Of a stretch of 47,756 nt of DNA, positions 40,581 to 47,756 are shown in pieces (within the stretch, counting starts at the first letter, position 1; each line of letters begins with the position of its first letter). Origin of the DNA: Crocinitomicaceae bacterium (lineage in GTDB: Bacteria > Bacteroidota > Bacteroidia > Flavobacteriales_D > Crocinitomicaceae); assembly GCA_014762645.1 (NCBI GenBank), contig JABURP010000053.1, positions 1 through 47,756 of the forward strand, in the 5' to 3' direction. The translations under genes were made by a program, and so were the position numbers. Below the pieces are notes generated by a model. The model was not told the origin of the DNA. It searched no databases and worked only from the letters and a program-made list of their open reading frames with translations.

Positions 40581-41072
40581 ATGAAAAAAGGATTCGTTTA
40601 CATCTTTTCTGCAGCATTATTAGTAGCGTGCGGTGGAGAAGAAGACTCAACTTCTACTTCAGATAATACAGGGAATTCTATCATAGGAAACACAAACCCT
40701 AAGGATGGAAATAATATAACTACCAATTCGGAAAATAATGATTCCGAAATTGCTGCCATTGAGTTTTTTGAAATGAAGCATGACTTTGGTGATGTGTTCT
40801 ATCCAAGCGATAACAAGTATACCTTCAAATTCAAAAACACGGGTAATGTACCGTTGGTCATTGATGACGCAAAAGCATCTTGCGGATGTACTATTCCTAA
40901 CAAGCCAGAGGAGCCGATTGCTCCGGGAGGAATTGGAGAATTGGATGTGATCTTCCGTCCAAAAAGTGGTCAGGTGGGTCAACCAGTGACCAAACGAATC
41001 ACGGTTACGGCTAATACCAATCCAAAAGAGACGTATTTAGAGATTACGGCCAATGTTAAGGAAGCCATGTAG
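40581..41072 (+). CDS. DUF1573-domain lipoprotein
   Basis: A 163-residue protein with a lipoprotein signal (MKKGFVYIFSAALLVAC; Cys17), a Ser/Thr/Asn/Glu-rich spacer (about 18-55) and one DUF1573 domain (about 56-163). The domain has FFEMKHDFGDVFYPSDNKYTF, the paired cysteines ASCGCTIP and a closing KETYLEITANVK strand. This is an immunoglobulin-like fold frequent in Bacteroidota exported proteins; its role is unknown. It is cotranscribed with the S41 protease and convergent with the MutS-like gene across 6 bases. Confidence 0.92.
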   Translation: MKKGFVYIFSAALLVACGGEEDSTSTSDNTGNSIIGNTNPKDGNNITTNSENNDSEIAAIEFFEMKHDFGDVFYPSDNKYTFKFKNTGNVPLVIDDAKASCGCTIPNKPEEPIAPGGIGELDVIFRPKSGQVGQPVTKRITVTANTNPKETYLEITANVKEAM

Positions 41073-41078
41073 AAATGC

Positions 41079-42854
41079 TTAGGGATTGACGATTCCCATT
41101 TTTTTCAGTAGAAAAGAAGCATTCATATTCTGACAGACGCCTTCTTTAAACTTGTAGTCAAAGAAAAGTTCATCATCAATAATTTGTGCATCAAAATAGT
41201 GGTTTTCCACCTCATTTGATTGATCTGCAATCACACATAAACTCAAGTCGTGTGTAGCAATTAACCCCGTTGAATGCGAGGCCACCAATCGTTCAACAAA
41301 TTGTTGTGATCCTTCCGCTTTGTCCTTACTATTGGTACCTTTAAGAATCTCATCAAGAATAATGAAGTAGGTATCTTTTTCTATTTCATCTACAATAAAT
41401 TTCAGTCGTTTTAACTCAGAGAAGAAATACGATTCATCATCCTTTAAAGAATCAGAGGTACGCATACTTGATATCAACTTGATAGGTTGGTACGTAAATG
41501 TTCCTGCGCACACCGGGAGGCCGCAATTAGCCATGACCAGATTGAGTGCTACAGTCCTTAAAAAGGTACTTTTCCCGGCCATATTAGCCCCGGTGATAAT
41601 AAAAAAGCTTCCTTTATCAATTGCAATATCATTGTCTACTCTTTTCTCAGGATCGAGCAATGGGTGTCCCAGGGCTTTTGCGTGCAATACCGTATCTCCG
41701 TCGCCAATCTTTGGATACAGATATAACGGTCGTATAAATGCATAATTTGCCAGACTGTTCCAGGCATCAAATTCAGCCACTGCTTCGAACCACTTCTCAA
41801 TATTTGCTTCATTCTCTCTGATCCATTTCTCAATGCGATAAGCATACCGAAGGTCCCACAACAAAAATCCATTTGCCAGAAATGCAAAAAATATGTTGTT
41901 CCGTTGATCCAGATTATTAATTTCTTTGGATAAGGTTCTCAATACCTCAGACGCGTCTTTGTCATTGGTCACGAGCATTGCCTGAAGTGCTGTGAGTTTC
42001 TCACTTCGAAACGCTTTATTTTCAATGGCATGAATTAATTTACTGTACTGCGAAAAAGTTTCCTTCATGCGTCCGGCTTCAGCATAGAGTCCGGTTACTT
42101 TCTTGACATACAAACCGCTAATTGCAATTCCTAAAAAGAATTCCAAAAGAACCAATCTTCCCGGAACAATTCCGATACCATAAAGCACGATTATAGTCAA
42201 AGAAAGTAATCCAAAAAATAATGGTACCCATGAAAACATTTTGGGAATAACCGCTTTATGGTTTTTCATCCAATCCACCATATCTTGAGTGGCCACCTCG
42301 TTTTGAATCATAGATGCTGTCACCTGATAATGCTGGCGCCAGTCAGGATCTTCACTTAGCTCTTTGACAGCCTCCTGACGTCCGGAAATATCTTCTATAT
42401 CATTTGAATTTAATTTAGCAGCAAGCACTTCTTTACCTGCAGCCGTTCCCGTTCGATTAATAATCTGAAAAAGGGATGCTTCACCAAATAAATCAATGTC
42501 CTGATTGTAGTGATGTTGACCGGACAAGAATTCGTTTCCGGTTTCCAAACCTTCCAGATGCCCCAACATTACACGCAGCTCAAGGTCATTGATATCTTTA
42601 ATCTTCTGATGAAAATCGCGTTTTGCTTTGACATCTGTATACCTGGCCACCAGGAACAAAAAACCACCAAAACCAACAATTGCCGCGGTAGCTGTCACTG
42701 TTGTATTGCCCCAGAAAAAGTAAATAACAAGTATGGCAGCTATGAATACGATCAAGCGCGCCATTGAAAGTACCAGGGAGGTTTTTTTCAATCTGCTGAG
42801 TACGGAAGCATTTCTATCAATGGTAGATTCAAAATAACTCTTAGGGTCCATCAA
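41079..42854 (-). CDS. Membrane-anchored MutS-related ATPase
   Basis: A 591-residue protein. It has no mismatch-binding or connector domain. There are two hydrophobic hairpins (about 28-68 and 205-250), with a lever-like helical region around and after them. The C-terminal half is a MutS-type ATPase domain: Walker A GANMAGKSTFLRT (about 420), SMRTSDSLKDDESYFFSE, Walker B YFIILDEILKGTNS and the ATHD-containing SHSTGLIATHDLSL. There is no C-terminal Smr nuclease, so it is not MutS2. It forms a 4-base overlap with the SDR gene upstream. Its role is unknown; membrane-bound MutS homologues occur in Bacteroidota but are not characterised to my knowledge. Confidence 0.88.
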   Translation of the reverse strand: MMDPKSYFESTIDRNASVLSRLKKTSLVLSMARLIVFIAAILVIYFFWGNTTVTATAAIVGFGGFLFLVARYTDVKAKRDFHQKIKDINDLELRVMLGHLEGLETGNEFLSGQHHYNQDIDLFGEASLFQIINRTGTAAGKEVLAAKLNSNDIEDISGRQEAVKELSEDPDWRQHYQVTASMIQNEVATQDMVDWMKNHKAVIPKMFSWVPLFFGLLSLTIIVLYGIGIVPGRLVLLEFFLGIAISGLYVKKVTGLYAEAGRMKETFSQYSKLIHAIENKAFRSEKLTALQAMLVTNDKDASEVLRTLSKEINNLDQRNNIFFAFLANGFLLWDLRYAYRIEKWIRENEANIEKWFEAVAEFDAWNSLANYAFIRPLYLYPKIGDGDTVLHAKALGHPLLDPEKRVDNDIAIDKGSFFIITGANMAGKSTFLRTVALNLVMANCGLPVCAGTFTYQPIKLISSMRTSDSLKDDESYFFSELKRLKFIVDEIEKDTYFIILDEILKGTNSKDKAEGSQQFVERLVASHSTGLIATHDLSLCVIADQSNEVENHYFDAQIIDDELFFDYKFKEGVCQNMNASFLLKKMGIVNP

Positions 42855-43645
42855 ACGGGTTTCTGTTTTTTTATGATCTTCCAGAATAGACGAGGAAAGT
42901 AACGTTTTATACGAACTGCCTGAATCTCTTTATTTCCAATTAGCACGGATTTCTTCTTTTTGCGAATAGCCGTAATTAACTTCTTCACACAGTCTTCAAC
43001 CGGCATTCCGGTTGCCTGATTATGGTCCATTTTATTATGCGGTTCCCCATCTGAATTAAGTGCTGACATTGAAATTTCAGTATATATTTTACCTGGGTAG
43101 GCTATGGTCACAAAAATATTGTTCTTCGCTTCCTCAAGTAGCAAACTTTCAAAAAATCCCTGCAGAGCATGTTTTGAAGCGGAATATGCCGACCTCCAAT
43201 AAAACCCGAATTTTCCGGCAATGCTCGAAATGGCAACTATATGCCCCGATTGCTGTTTTTGCATAACAGGTAAAACAGCCTTTGTTAACGCTACCGTTCC
43301 AAAGTAGTTGATTTCCATGATACGTCTATCAATCTCAATGGGTGTAGCGTGAGCTTCCCCTCTTTGACTTAATCCACCATTATTAATGAGATAGTCTATT
43401 TTACCAAACTTTTCAACAACGGTATTAACAAGCTCACTGAAATTAGCACTATTCTCCAGGTCAAGTGGAAGTACCAGGTGCTGATCCGGATTAATTAATT
43501 GATTGCGAACTTGTTCTAACTTCTCTACGTTCCGGGCAGATAAAACAACGACCGCACCCAATTTTGAAAATTGCTTTGCCGCCTCTGCCCCAATGCCGGA
43601 AGAAGCCCCTGTAATCCATACTACCGAATCCTGAAACGAACTCAT
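42851..43645 (-). CDS. Short-chain dehydrogenase/reductase (SDR)
   Basis: A 264-residue oxidoreductase. The cofactor motif TGASSGIG is at about 12-19, the NNGG variant of the NNAG motif is at about 88-91 and the catalytic YSASK follows at about 158-162, after ISSIAG. The ARNVEKL segment after the second strand suggests NADP preference. The C-terminal part is basic (IKRYFPRLFWKIIKKQ), as in membrane-associated SDRs of the DHRS7-like group. It is translationally coupled to the MutS-like gene (4-base overlap). The substrate is unknown. Confidence 0.93.
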   Translation of the reverse strand: MSSFQDSVVWITGASSGIGAEAAKQFSKLGAVVVLSARNVEKLEQVRNQLINPDQHLVLPLDLENSANFSELVNTVVEKFGKIDYLINNGGLSQRGEAHATPIEIDRRIMEINYFGTVALTKAVLPVMQKQQSGHIVAISSIAGKFGFYWRSAYSASKHALQGFFESLLLEEAKNNIFVTIAYPGKIYTEISMSALNSDGEPHNKMDHNQATGMPVEDCVKKLITAIRKKKKSVLIGNKEIQAVRIKRYFPRLFWKIIKKQKPV

Positions 43646-43696
43646 TTTTTAATACTTTAGTGCGAAAATAGTCATTATCTACACTACTTTGATTCA

Positions 43697-44920
43697 ATGA
43701 ATCTATTTGCGCCCCCGCTATCGAAATATAAGGACCACTTCAACAGGGAGAAGTTCGCATTTACATGGACTGTTTTTATTACGCTTGTCTTTGTTTTTTC
43801 TGGTTTACTCATCTGGCATACCATACGAATGGATGAGAACATACCTGTTGCCATTTGGGCGTTGACTACTGCGCTGGCCTGTTTACTTATTCTTAAAATC
43901 ACCGGAAAATATAAAGCGGCGGCCGTGTTTGTTGGAATTGCAGGTACCTTGATTAATCAGTACGACTTGTTTTTTGTCATGACCTCATCCCGCCTTGTGA
44001 CTATGTTTTGGATAACTGCAGTAGCGCTTTATGTATTTTATTTACTCGGAGCTAAATGGGGAATTGGAACATTTGCTGTTAATATTTTTGGCGTAGCGCT
44101 TTCTACTTACTTTATGGATACCGATCGGCTTGCTGAAGTTATATCAGACAGAAATTTATCGGATACCATTTCCATCATGGTCAACTTACTCACGGTACTT
44201 TTTGTTATTTCTTATCTAATGAACAAAATCATCCAGGCAGCAACTAAAGCCGAAAGACTATCCATACAAGCGCAACAAGAGCTGAGAAAACAATATACTG
44301 TCGTAAAAACACAGAATAAAGAAAAAACAGTGATGCTTAAGGAGATTCACCACAGAGTGAAAAACAACTTACAAGTCATCACAAGTTTACTAAGATTACA
44401 ACAAAAGGAAATTAAAGATCCAAAGGTAATAGAGCACTTTGATGATGCCATTCAACGCGTACTCTCCATGGCACTTATACATGAAAGAATGTATCAAAGT
44501 AAAGATCTCTCCAAAATAGATCTTGAAGAATATTTACGGACACTTTCTCAGGAGCTAATAGACTCTTATAACATTCAAAAGCCAATAGAACTAAACGTTA
44601 GGTGTGAACTTGAATACATACAACCCAAATCACTTGTTTCATTTGCACTCATGTTTAACGAACTCATCTCAAATACACTTAAACACGCCTTTACGGATGA
44701 AGACAAGGGGGAAATTAGTATCGAAATCACCCATCCTAAAAAAGGCATGATTGAATGTATTTATCGCGATTCAGGAACATGGAAACCTATTAAAAGAGAA
44801 GGATCTTTTGGTACGGAACTCATTGAAGTTTTATGTGAAGAACTGGATGGTGAGTACGAGCGAATCATTAAAAACGGAACTACATACAAGTTCAAATTTG
44901 AGTATTCAAATTTGGAGTAA
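43697..44920 (+). CDS. Sensor histidine kinase (HisKA_2 type), orphan
   Basis: A 407-residue protein. The N-terminal half (about 20-180) has about six hydrophobic helices and no evident extracellular sensor domain. A coiled linker (about 188-213) leads to the HisKA_2 box LKEIHHRVKNNLQVITSLLRLQ with His218/His219, then the ATPase domain with N box NELISNTLKHAF. The G1 region reads YRDSGTWKP in place of DxGxG, followed by GSFGTELIEVL. No response regulator gene is adjacent. The near-consensus TACTTTG (43685-43691) ends 5 bases before the ATG. Confidence 0.9.
   Translation: MNLFAPPLSKYKDHFNREKFAFTWTVFITLVFVFSGLLIWHTIRMDENIPVAIWALTTALACLLILKITGKYKAAAVFVGIAGTLINQYDLFFVMTSSRLVTMFWITAVALYVFYLLGAKWGIGTFAVNIFGVALSTYFMDTDRLAEVISDRNLSDTISIMVNLLTVLFVISYLMNKIIQAATKAERLSIQAQQELRKQYTVVKTQNKEKTVMLKEIHHRVKNNLQVITSLLRLQQKEIKDPKVIEHFDDAIQRVLSMALIHERMYQSKDLSKIDLEEYLRTLSQELIDSYNIQKPIELNVRCELEYIQPKSLVSFALMFNELISNTLKHAFTDEDKGEISIEITHPKKGMIECIYRDSGTWKPIKREGSFGTELIEVLCEELDGEYERIIKNGTTYKFKFEYSNLE
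44891..44914. repeat. Direct repeat of the palindrome TTCAAATTTG
   Basis: TTCAAATTTG-like decamers occur at 44891-44900 and 44905-44914, 4 bases apart, within the last codons of the kinase gene and just upstream of the cmk -7 box. They may be an operator or simply reflect the coded residues. Confidence 0.35.
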
Positions 44921-44924
44921 TTCG

Positions 44925-44932
44925 TAACTTTG
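44925..44932 (+). promoter_or_regulatory. cmk: cmk -7 element next to the start codon
   Basis: TAACTTTG, a full TAnnTTTG match, ends 5 bases before the GTG at 44938. TTTG boxes upstream lie at spacing 10 or 24, neither ideal. The predicted transcription start falls on the start codon. Confidence 0.55.
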
Positions 44933-44937
44933 CATTA

Positions 44938-45645
44938 GTGTCTGAAATAACCATAGCAATAGATGGATATTCTTCCTGCGGGAAGAGTACACTGGCCAAA
45001 GCTTTGGCAAATCACCTTAATTATATTTATGTGGATAGTGGTGCTATGTATCGTGCTGTGACCTTACATTTAATGAATACTGGTCTATTAAAGGATGGAC
45101 ACTTCATTCATCAGCAGGTAATTGATGAGTTATCCCGCGTAGATATACGTTTTCAGTATAACAAAGAACAGGGAAAATCAGAAACATATCTCAACGGCGA
45201 AAATGTAGAGAAAGATATTCGAACACTTGAAATCTCCAGACAGGTAAGTGCCATTTCAGCCATTAAAGAAGTGCGTGACAAACTGGTTTCAATTCAACAG
45301 GAAATGGGTGCGCAAGGTGGCGTTGTTATGGATGGTAGAGATATTGGAACGGTTGTGTTTCCCAATGCTGAAGTCAAACTTTTTATGGTGGCCGGTAAAA
45401 CCATAAGAGCGAAACGCAGATACATGGAGTTGAAGGAGAAAGGTGAAAATTTAACCCTGGAAGAAGTTAAAAAAAGTATTGCCAGAAGAGATAATCTGGA
45501 TATGAATCGGGAAATCAGCCCACTGCAAAAGGCTCAAGATGCTGTTGAGATCGACAATACAGAACTTGACGAGAAAGAACAATTTGAGCTTGCGCTTAAA
45601 ATCATTAATGAAAAAGTGAGGTCACTACAAACGACCAATACATAA
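44938..45645 (+). CDS. cmk: Cytidylate kinase
   Basis: A 235-residue enzyme that phosphorylates CMP and dCMP. The P-loop DGYSSCGKSTLAK is near residues 9-21. VDSGAMYRAVT follows at about 32-42, then VVMDGRDIGTVVFP (about 137-150), RAKRRYMELKEKGE and RRDNLDMNREISPLQKAQDA. The start is GTG, because the protein family begins two or three residues before ITIAIDG. The kinase gene ends 17 bases upstream. Confidence 0.96.
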   Translation: MSEITIAIDGYSSCGKSTLAKALANHLNYIYVDSGAMYRAVTLHLMNTGLLKDGHFIHQQVIDELSRVDIRFQYNKEQGKSETYLNGENVEKDIRTLEISRQVSAISAIKEVRDKLVSIQQEMGAQGGVVMDGRDIGTVVFPNAEVKLFMVAGKTIRAKRRYMELKEKGENLTLEEVKKSIARRDNLDMNREISPLQKAQDAVEIDNTELDEKEQFELALKIINEKVRSLQTTNT

Positions 45646-45670
45646 GACTGTTTTAAACCGAAAGTTTTAT

Positions 45671-45678
45671 TAATTTTG
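45671..45678 (+). promoter_or_regulatory. fbaB: -7 promoter element of the aldolase gene
   Basis: TAATTTTG, a full TAnnTTTG match, 24 bases before the ATG at 45703. It excludes an upstream TTG start at 45676, which lies inside the promoter box. Confidence 0.55.
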
Positions 45679-45702
45679 GCCTCCCATTACAATCTAGCAA
45701 AT

Positions 45703-46773
45703 ATGCCAACAATGACAAGTAAAATACAGGAGTTATTGGGTGCTGAGGCGGATAGCCTAATGAACCACACCTGTAACACTATTTCAAAAGACATGCTTCA
45801 CCTTCCGGGTGCAGATTTTGTCGATAGGAGTTTCGGAAGTACAAACCGCAGCCCACAAGTGTTAAGAAATCTTCAGGCCCTTTATGGTCACGGCCGTTTA
45901 GGAGGAACCGGATATATTTCAATCCTTCCGGTTGATCAGGGAATTGAGCACTCTGCGGGAGCTTCGTTTGCACCAAATCCTATTTATATGGATCCTGAAA
46001 ACATTATTAAGCTTGCAGTAGAAGCTGATTGTAATGGTGTTGCAACAACATTTGGAGTGTTGGCAGCAAATTCAAGGAAATACGCTCACAAAATTCCGTT
46101 CATTGTAAAGATTAATCACAATGAACTTCTCTCCTACCCAAATAGTTTTAATCAAATTCCTTTTGGGACAGTTGAAGAGGCCTGGAATCTAGGTGCGGCT
46201 GCCGTTGGTGCTACTATTTATTTCGGATCACCTGAGTCTGAAAGACAAATTGTGGAGATAGCAGAAGCATTTGAAAGAGCACACGAATTAGGGATGGCTA
46301 CAATTCTTTGGTGCTATTTGAGAAATAATGATTTTAAAAAAGATGGGGTTGATTATCACACTTCAACGGATATGTCATCTCAAGCTACACACATTGGAGT
46401 CACCATTCAGGCTGACATTATCAAACAAAAGCTACCAACCTTAAATGGTGGCTATAAAGCACTTTCATTTGGGAAAACGCACGAAAAAGTGTATACTGAA
46501 TTAACAACGGATAATCCAATCGACCTCACAAGGTACATGGTAGCAAATTGCTATATGGGTAGAAATGGATTAATCAATTCCGGAGGTGCTTCTACAGGTT
46601 CAGGTTCTTCTGACTTGTCAGATGCTGTACGAACTGCGGTTATCAATAAAAGAGCCGGAGGACACGGATTGATCTTAGGAAGAAAAGCCTTCCAGAAAGA
46701 AATGAGCGAAGGAGTTGCGTTGATCCAGTCAGTTCAGGATGTTTATCTTGATGAGTCGATCACAATTGCTTAA
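45703..46773 (+). CDS. fbaB: Class I fructose-bisphosphate aldolase (DhnA/FbaB type)
   Basis: A 356-residue glycolysis/gluconeogenesis enzyme of the archaeal-type class I family. Landmarks are [14 protein letters not shown] near the start, [15 protein letters not shown], the [13 protein letters not shown] strand, [12 protein letters not shown], Schiff-base-type lysines ([16 protein letters not shown]) and the phosphate loop [12 protein letters not shown] chose ATG 45703 ([10 protein letters not shown]) over a longer TTG frame from 45676, because that codon overlaps the -7 box. accD follows after 49 bases. Confidence 0.93.
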   Translation: MPTMTSKIQELLGAEADSLMNHTCNTISKDMLHLPGADFVDRSFGSTNRSPQVLRNLQALYGHGRLGGTGYISILPVDQGIEHSAGASFAPNPIYMDPENIIKLAVEADCNGVATTFGVLAANSRKYAHKIPFIVKINHNELLSYPNSFNQIPFGTVEEAWNLGAAAVGATIYFGSPESERQIVEIAEAFERAHELGMATILWCYLRNNDFKKDGVDYHTSTDMSSQATHIGVTIQADIIKQKLPTLNGGYKALSFGKTHEKVYTELTTDNPIDLTRYMVANCYMGRNGLINSGGASTGSGSSDLSDAVRTAVINKRAGGHGLILGRKAFQKEMSEGVALIQSVQDVYLDESITIA

Positions 46774-46822
46774 CAACAAAGAGAGATCAGAATATTGATC
46801 CTGAAAATAAAAGAGATTTAAG

Positions 46823-47668
46823 ATGGGATGGTTTAAAAGGCAAAAAGAGGGTATTACAACCTCAACGACCGAGAAGAAAGAAACACCAGAAGGTTTATGG
46901 TATCAGTGTCCTAAATGTAAGACAGTGGCATCTTCAGAAGATCACAAAGCCAACTTATGGGTTTGTGGAACCTGTGCGCATCATGAGCGAATTGCTGCCA
47001 AAGATTATTTCGAGATACTTTTTGACAGTAAAAAAGGTACTGAATTTGCTCGTGGAATTGAATCGGCGGATCCACTTAAGTTTGTAGACACAAAAAAATA
47101 TACGGACAGGATAAAAGCCATGCAAAAGAAAACAGGTAACAAAGATGCTATCCGTACGGCCTATGGTAAAATGAATGGTGAACAAATCGTAATTGCTGCC
47201 ATGGACTTTGCTTTTATTGGCGGATCAATGGGTTCTGTAGTTGGTGAAAAAATTGCGAGAGCCGTTGACAAAGCAATCGAATTGCAATGTCCATTGATGA
47301 TTATCTCTAAATCAGGAGGTGCCCGAATGATGGAAGCAGGGCTATCCTTAATGCAAATGGCCAAAACATCTGCGAAGCTGAATCAATTATCTGAAGCAAA
47401 ACTTCCGTATATATCTTTCCTTACAGACCCAACAACTGGAGGTGTAACTGCTTCTTTTGCCATGTTAGGTGATGTGAACATTGCTGAACCGGATGCCTTA
47501 ATTGCATTTGCCGGACCACGGGTTGTTAAAGAAACAATTGGACGTGATCTTCCGGAAGGTTTCCAACGCTCAGAGTTTGTTCTGGAGCATGGCTTCCTTG
47601 ATATGATCGTGGAACGCAAAGACTTAAAAAATAAGTTAGAGCAATTAATTGGGATGTTTAAGAACTAG
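46823..47668 (+). CDS. accD: Acetyl-CoA carboxylase carboxyltransferase, beta subunit
   Basis: A 281-residue subunit that works with AccA to transfer the carboxyl group to acetyl-CoA in fatty acid synthesis. The N-terminal zinc ribbon has Cys29, Cys32, Cys48 and Cys51 (CPKC and CGTC). The crotonase-fold domain has [33 protein letters not shown] and [16 protein letters not shown], ending in the family block [12 protein letters not shown]. It is full length and starts at ATG. It is probably read with fbaB or from its own leader. Confidence 0.97.
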   Translation: MGWFKRQKEGITTSTTEKKETPEGLWYQCPKCKTVASSEDHKANLWVCGTCAHHERIAAKDYFEILFDSKKGTEFARGIESADPLKFVDTKKYTDRIKAMQKKTGNKDAIRTAYGKMNGEQIVIAAMDFAFIGGSMGSVVGEKIARAVDKAIELQCPLMIISKSGGARMMEAGLSLMQMAKTSAKLNQLSEAKLPYISFLTDPTTGGVTASFAMLGDVNIAEPDALIAFAGPRVVKETIGRDLPEGFQRSEFVLEHGFLDMIVERKDLKNKLEQLIGMFKN

Positions 47669-47697
47669 TATTTTTTTGAAGGATTAGAAAAGATATG

Positions 47698-47713
47698 GCA
47701 TTTTTTAAAATGC
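47698..47713. repeat. Short inverted repeat after accD
   Basis: GCATTTTTTAAAATGC, 7-bp arms with 2 bases between, 30 bases after the accD stop. The loop is too small and no T run follows the stem, so it is a weak terminator candidate; it may instead be a binding site close to the next promoter. Confidence 0.35.
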
Positions 47714-47730
47714 ATGTCTAATAAATATAC

Positions 47731-47738
47731 TATCTTTG
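47731..47738 (+). promoter_or_regulatory. -7 promoter element of the next gene beyond the window
   Basis: TATCTTTG followed by CA, a full TAnnTTTG match in the form often seen at highly expressed genes. The gene itself is outside the window. rpsO is my guess from recollection that accD and rpsO are neighbours in several Flavobacteriia; nothing here proves it. Confidence 0.55.
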
Positions 47739-47756
47739 CAGCGTCCAACGAGGGAC

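Noticed and set aside
41079-42854. MutS2 or mismatch-repair MutS
   Set aside because: There is no mismatch-recognition domain and no C-terminal Smr domain, and two transmembrane hairpins are present, which neither family has.
45676-45702. TTG start for the aldolase
   Set aside because: It lies inside the -7 promoter box and the residues are not part of the family's N terminus.
46788-46811. GATCA-GAATAT-TGATC hairpin between fbaB and accD as a terminator
   Set aside because: The stem is only 5 bp and no T run follows, so read-through into accD is likely.
1-47756. Prophage, integrative element, insertion sequence or defence island
   Set aside because: No integrase, transposase, phage structural gene, restriction enzyme, toxin-antitoxin pair or direct-repeat boundary is recognisable, and tRNA genes are not flanked by integrase-like frames.

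Overview
The window looks like chromosomal DNA from a Bacteroidota bacterium, most probably of the order Flavobacteriales. The evidence is: several type IX secretion (T9SS) C-terminal sorting domains of type B and a remnant of type A; many lipoproteins; a DUF1573 protein and a GSCFA protein; menaquinone synthesis (MenB); and repeated promoters of the Bacteroidota form TTG ... TAnnTTTG rather than TTGACA/TATAAT. I see no phage, plasmid, transposase, integrase, restriction or CRISPR signature. It reads as an ordinary housekeeping chromosome segment with poorly characterised envelope genes in between.

Layout. 1-3.4 kb: tail of a T9SS cargo protein, malate dehydrogenase (-), then an ECF sigma factor followed by a membrane-spanning PKD protein that is probably its partner. 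3.4-9.6 kb: a tight six-gene minus-strand operon with UDP-GlcNAc 2-epimerase, a deacetylase-like protein, a three-part BtuFCD/FecBCDE-type ABC importer and a GSCFA hydrolase-like protein. 9.6-16.2 kb: a secreted protein of unknown function, RadC and a beta-barrel protein (-), then on the plus strand a secreted protein, a rhodanese lipoprotein, PriA and PlsC. 16.2-19.9 kb: a 1114-residue T9SS adhesin-like protein and a decayed T9SS type A tail. 19.9-25.2 kb: a minus-strand series hisS-hutH-membrane protein-two lipoproteins-GNAT. 25.3-27.3 kb: two small membrane proteins, shikimate kinase, tRNA-Lys(TTT) and tRNA-Leu(GAG). 27.4-33.6 kb: di-haem cytochrome c peroxidase, an M48 protease paired with a secreted protein, and a divergent secreted protein. 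33.6-33.9 kb: a repeat tract and two hairpins. 33.9-38.9 kb: MenB, two lipoprotein-like proteins of unknown function and an L,D-transpeptidase. 38.9-47.7 kb: S41 protease, DUF1573 lipoprotein, membrane-anchored MutS-like ATPase with an SDR enzyme, an orphan HisKA_2 histidine kinase, cytidylate kinase, class I fructose-bisphosphate aldolase and AccD. The window ends at a strong promoter for the next gene.

The most interesting cross-window signal is regulatory. At least four genes (11911, aroK, cmk, the cytochrome peroxidase), and up to eight with imperfect matches, have the TAnnTTTG -7 element ending only 4-7 bases before the start codon. This predicts leaderless or nearly leaderless mRNAs. 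Other candidates for follow-up are the sigma/PKD trans-envelope pair, the glycan-enzyme/ABC-importer operon, the membrane MutS/SDR pair, and the two lipoproteins beside the L,D-transpeptidase.
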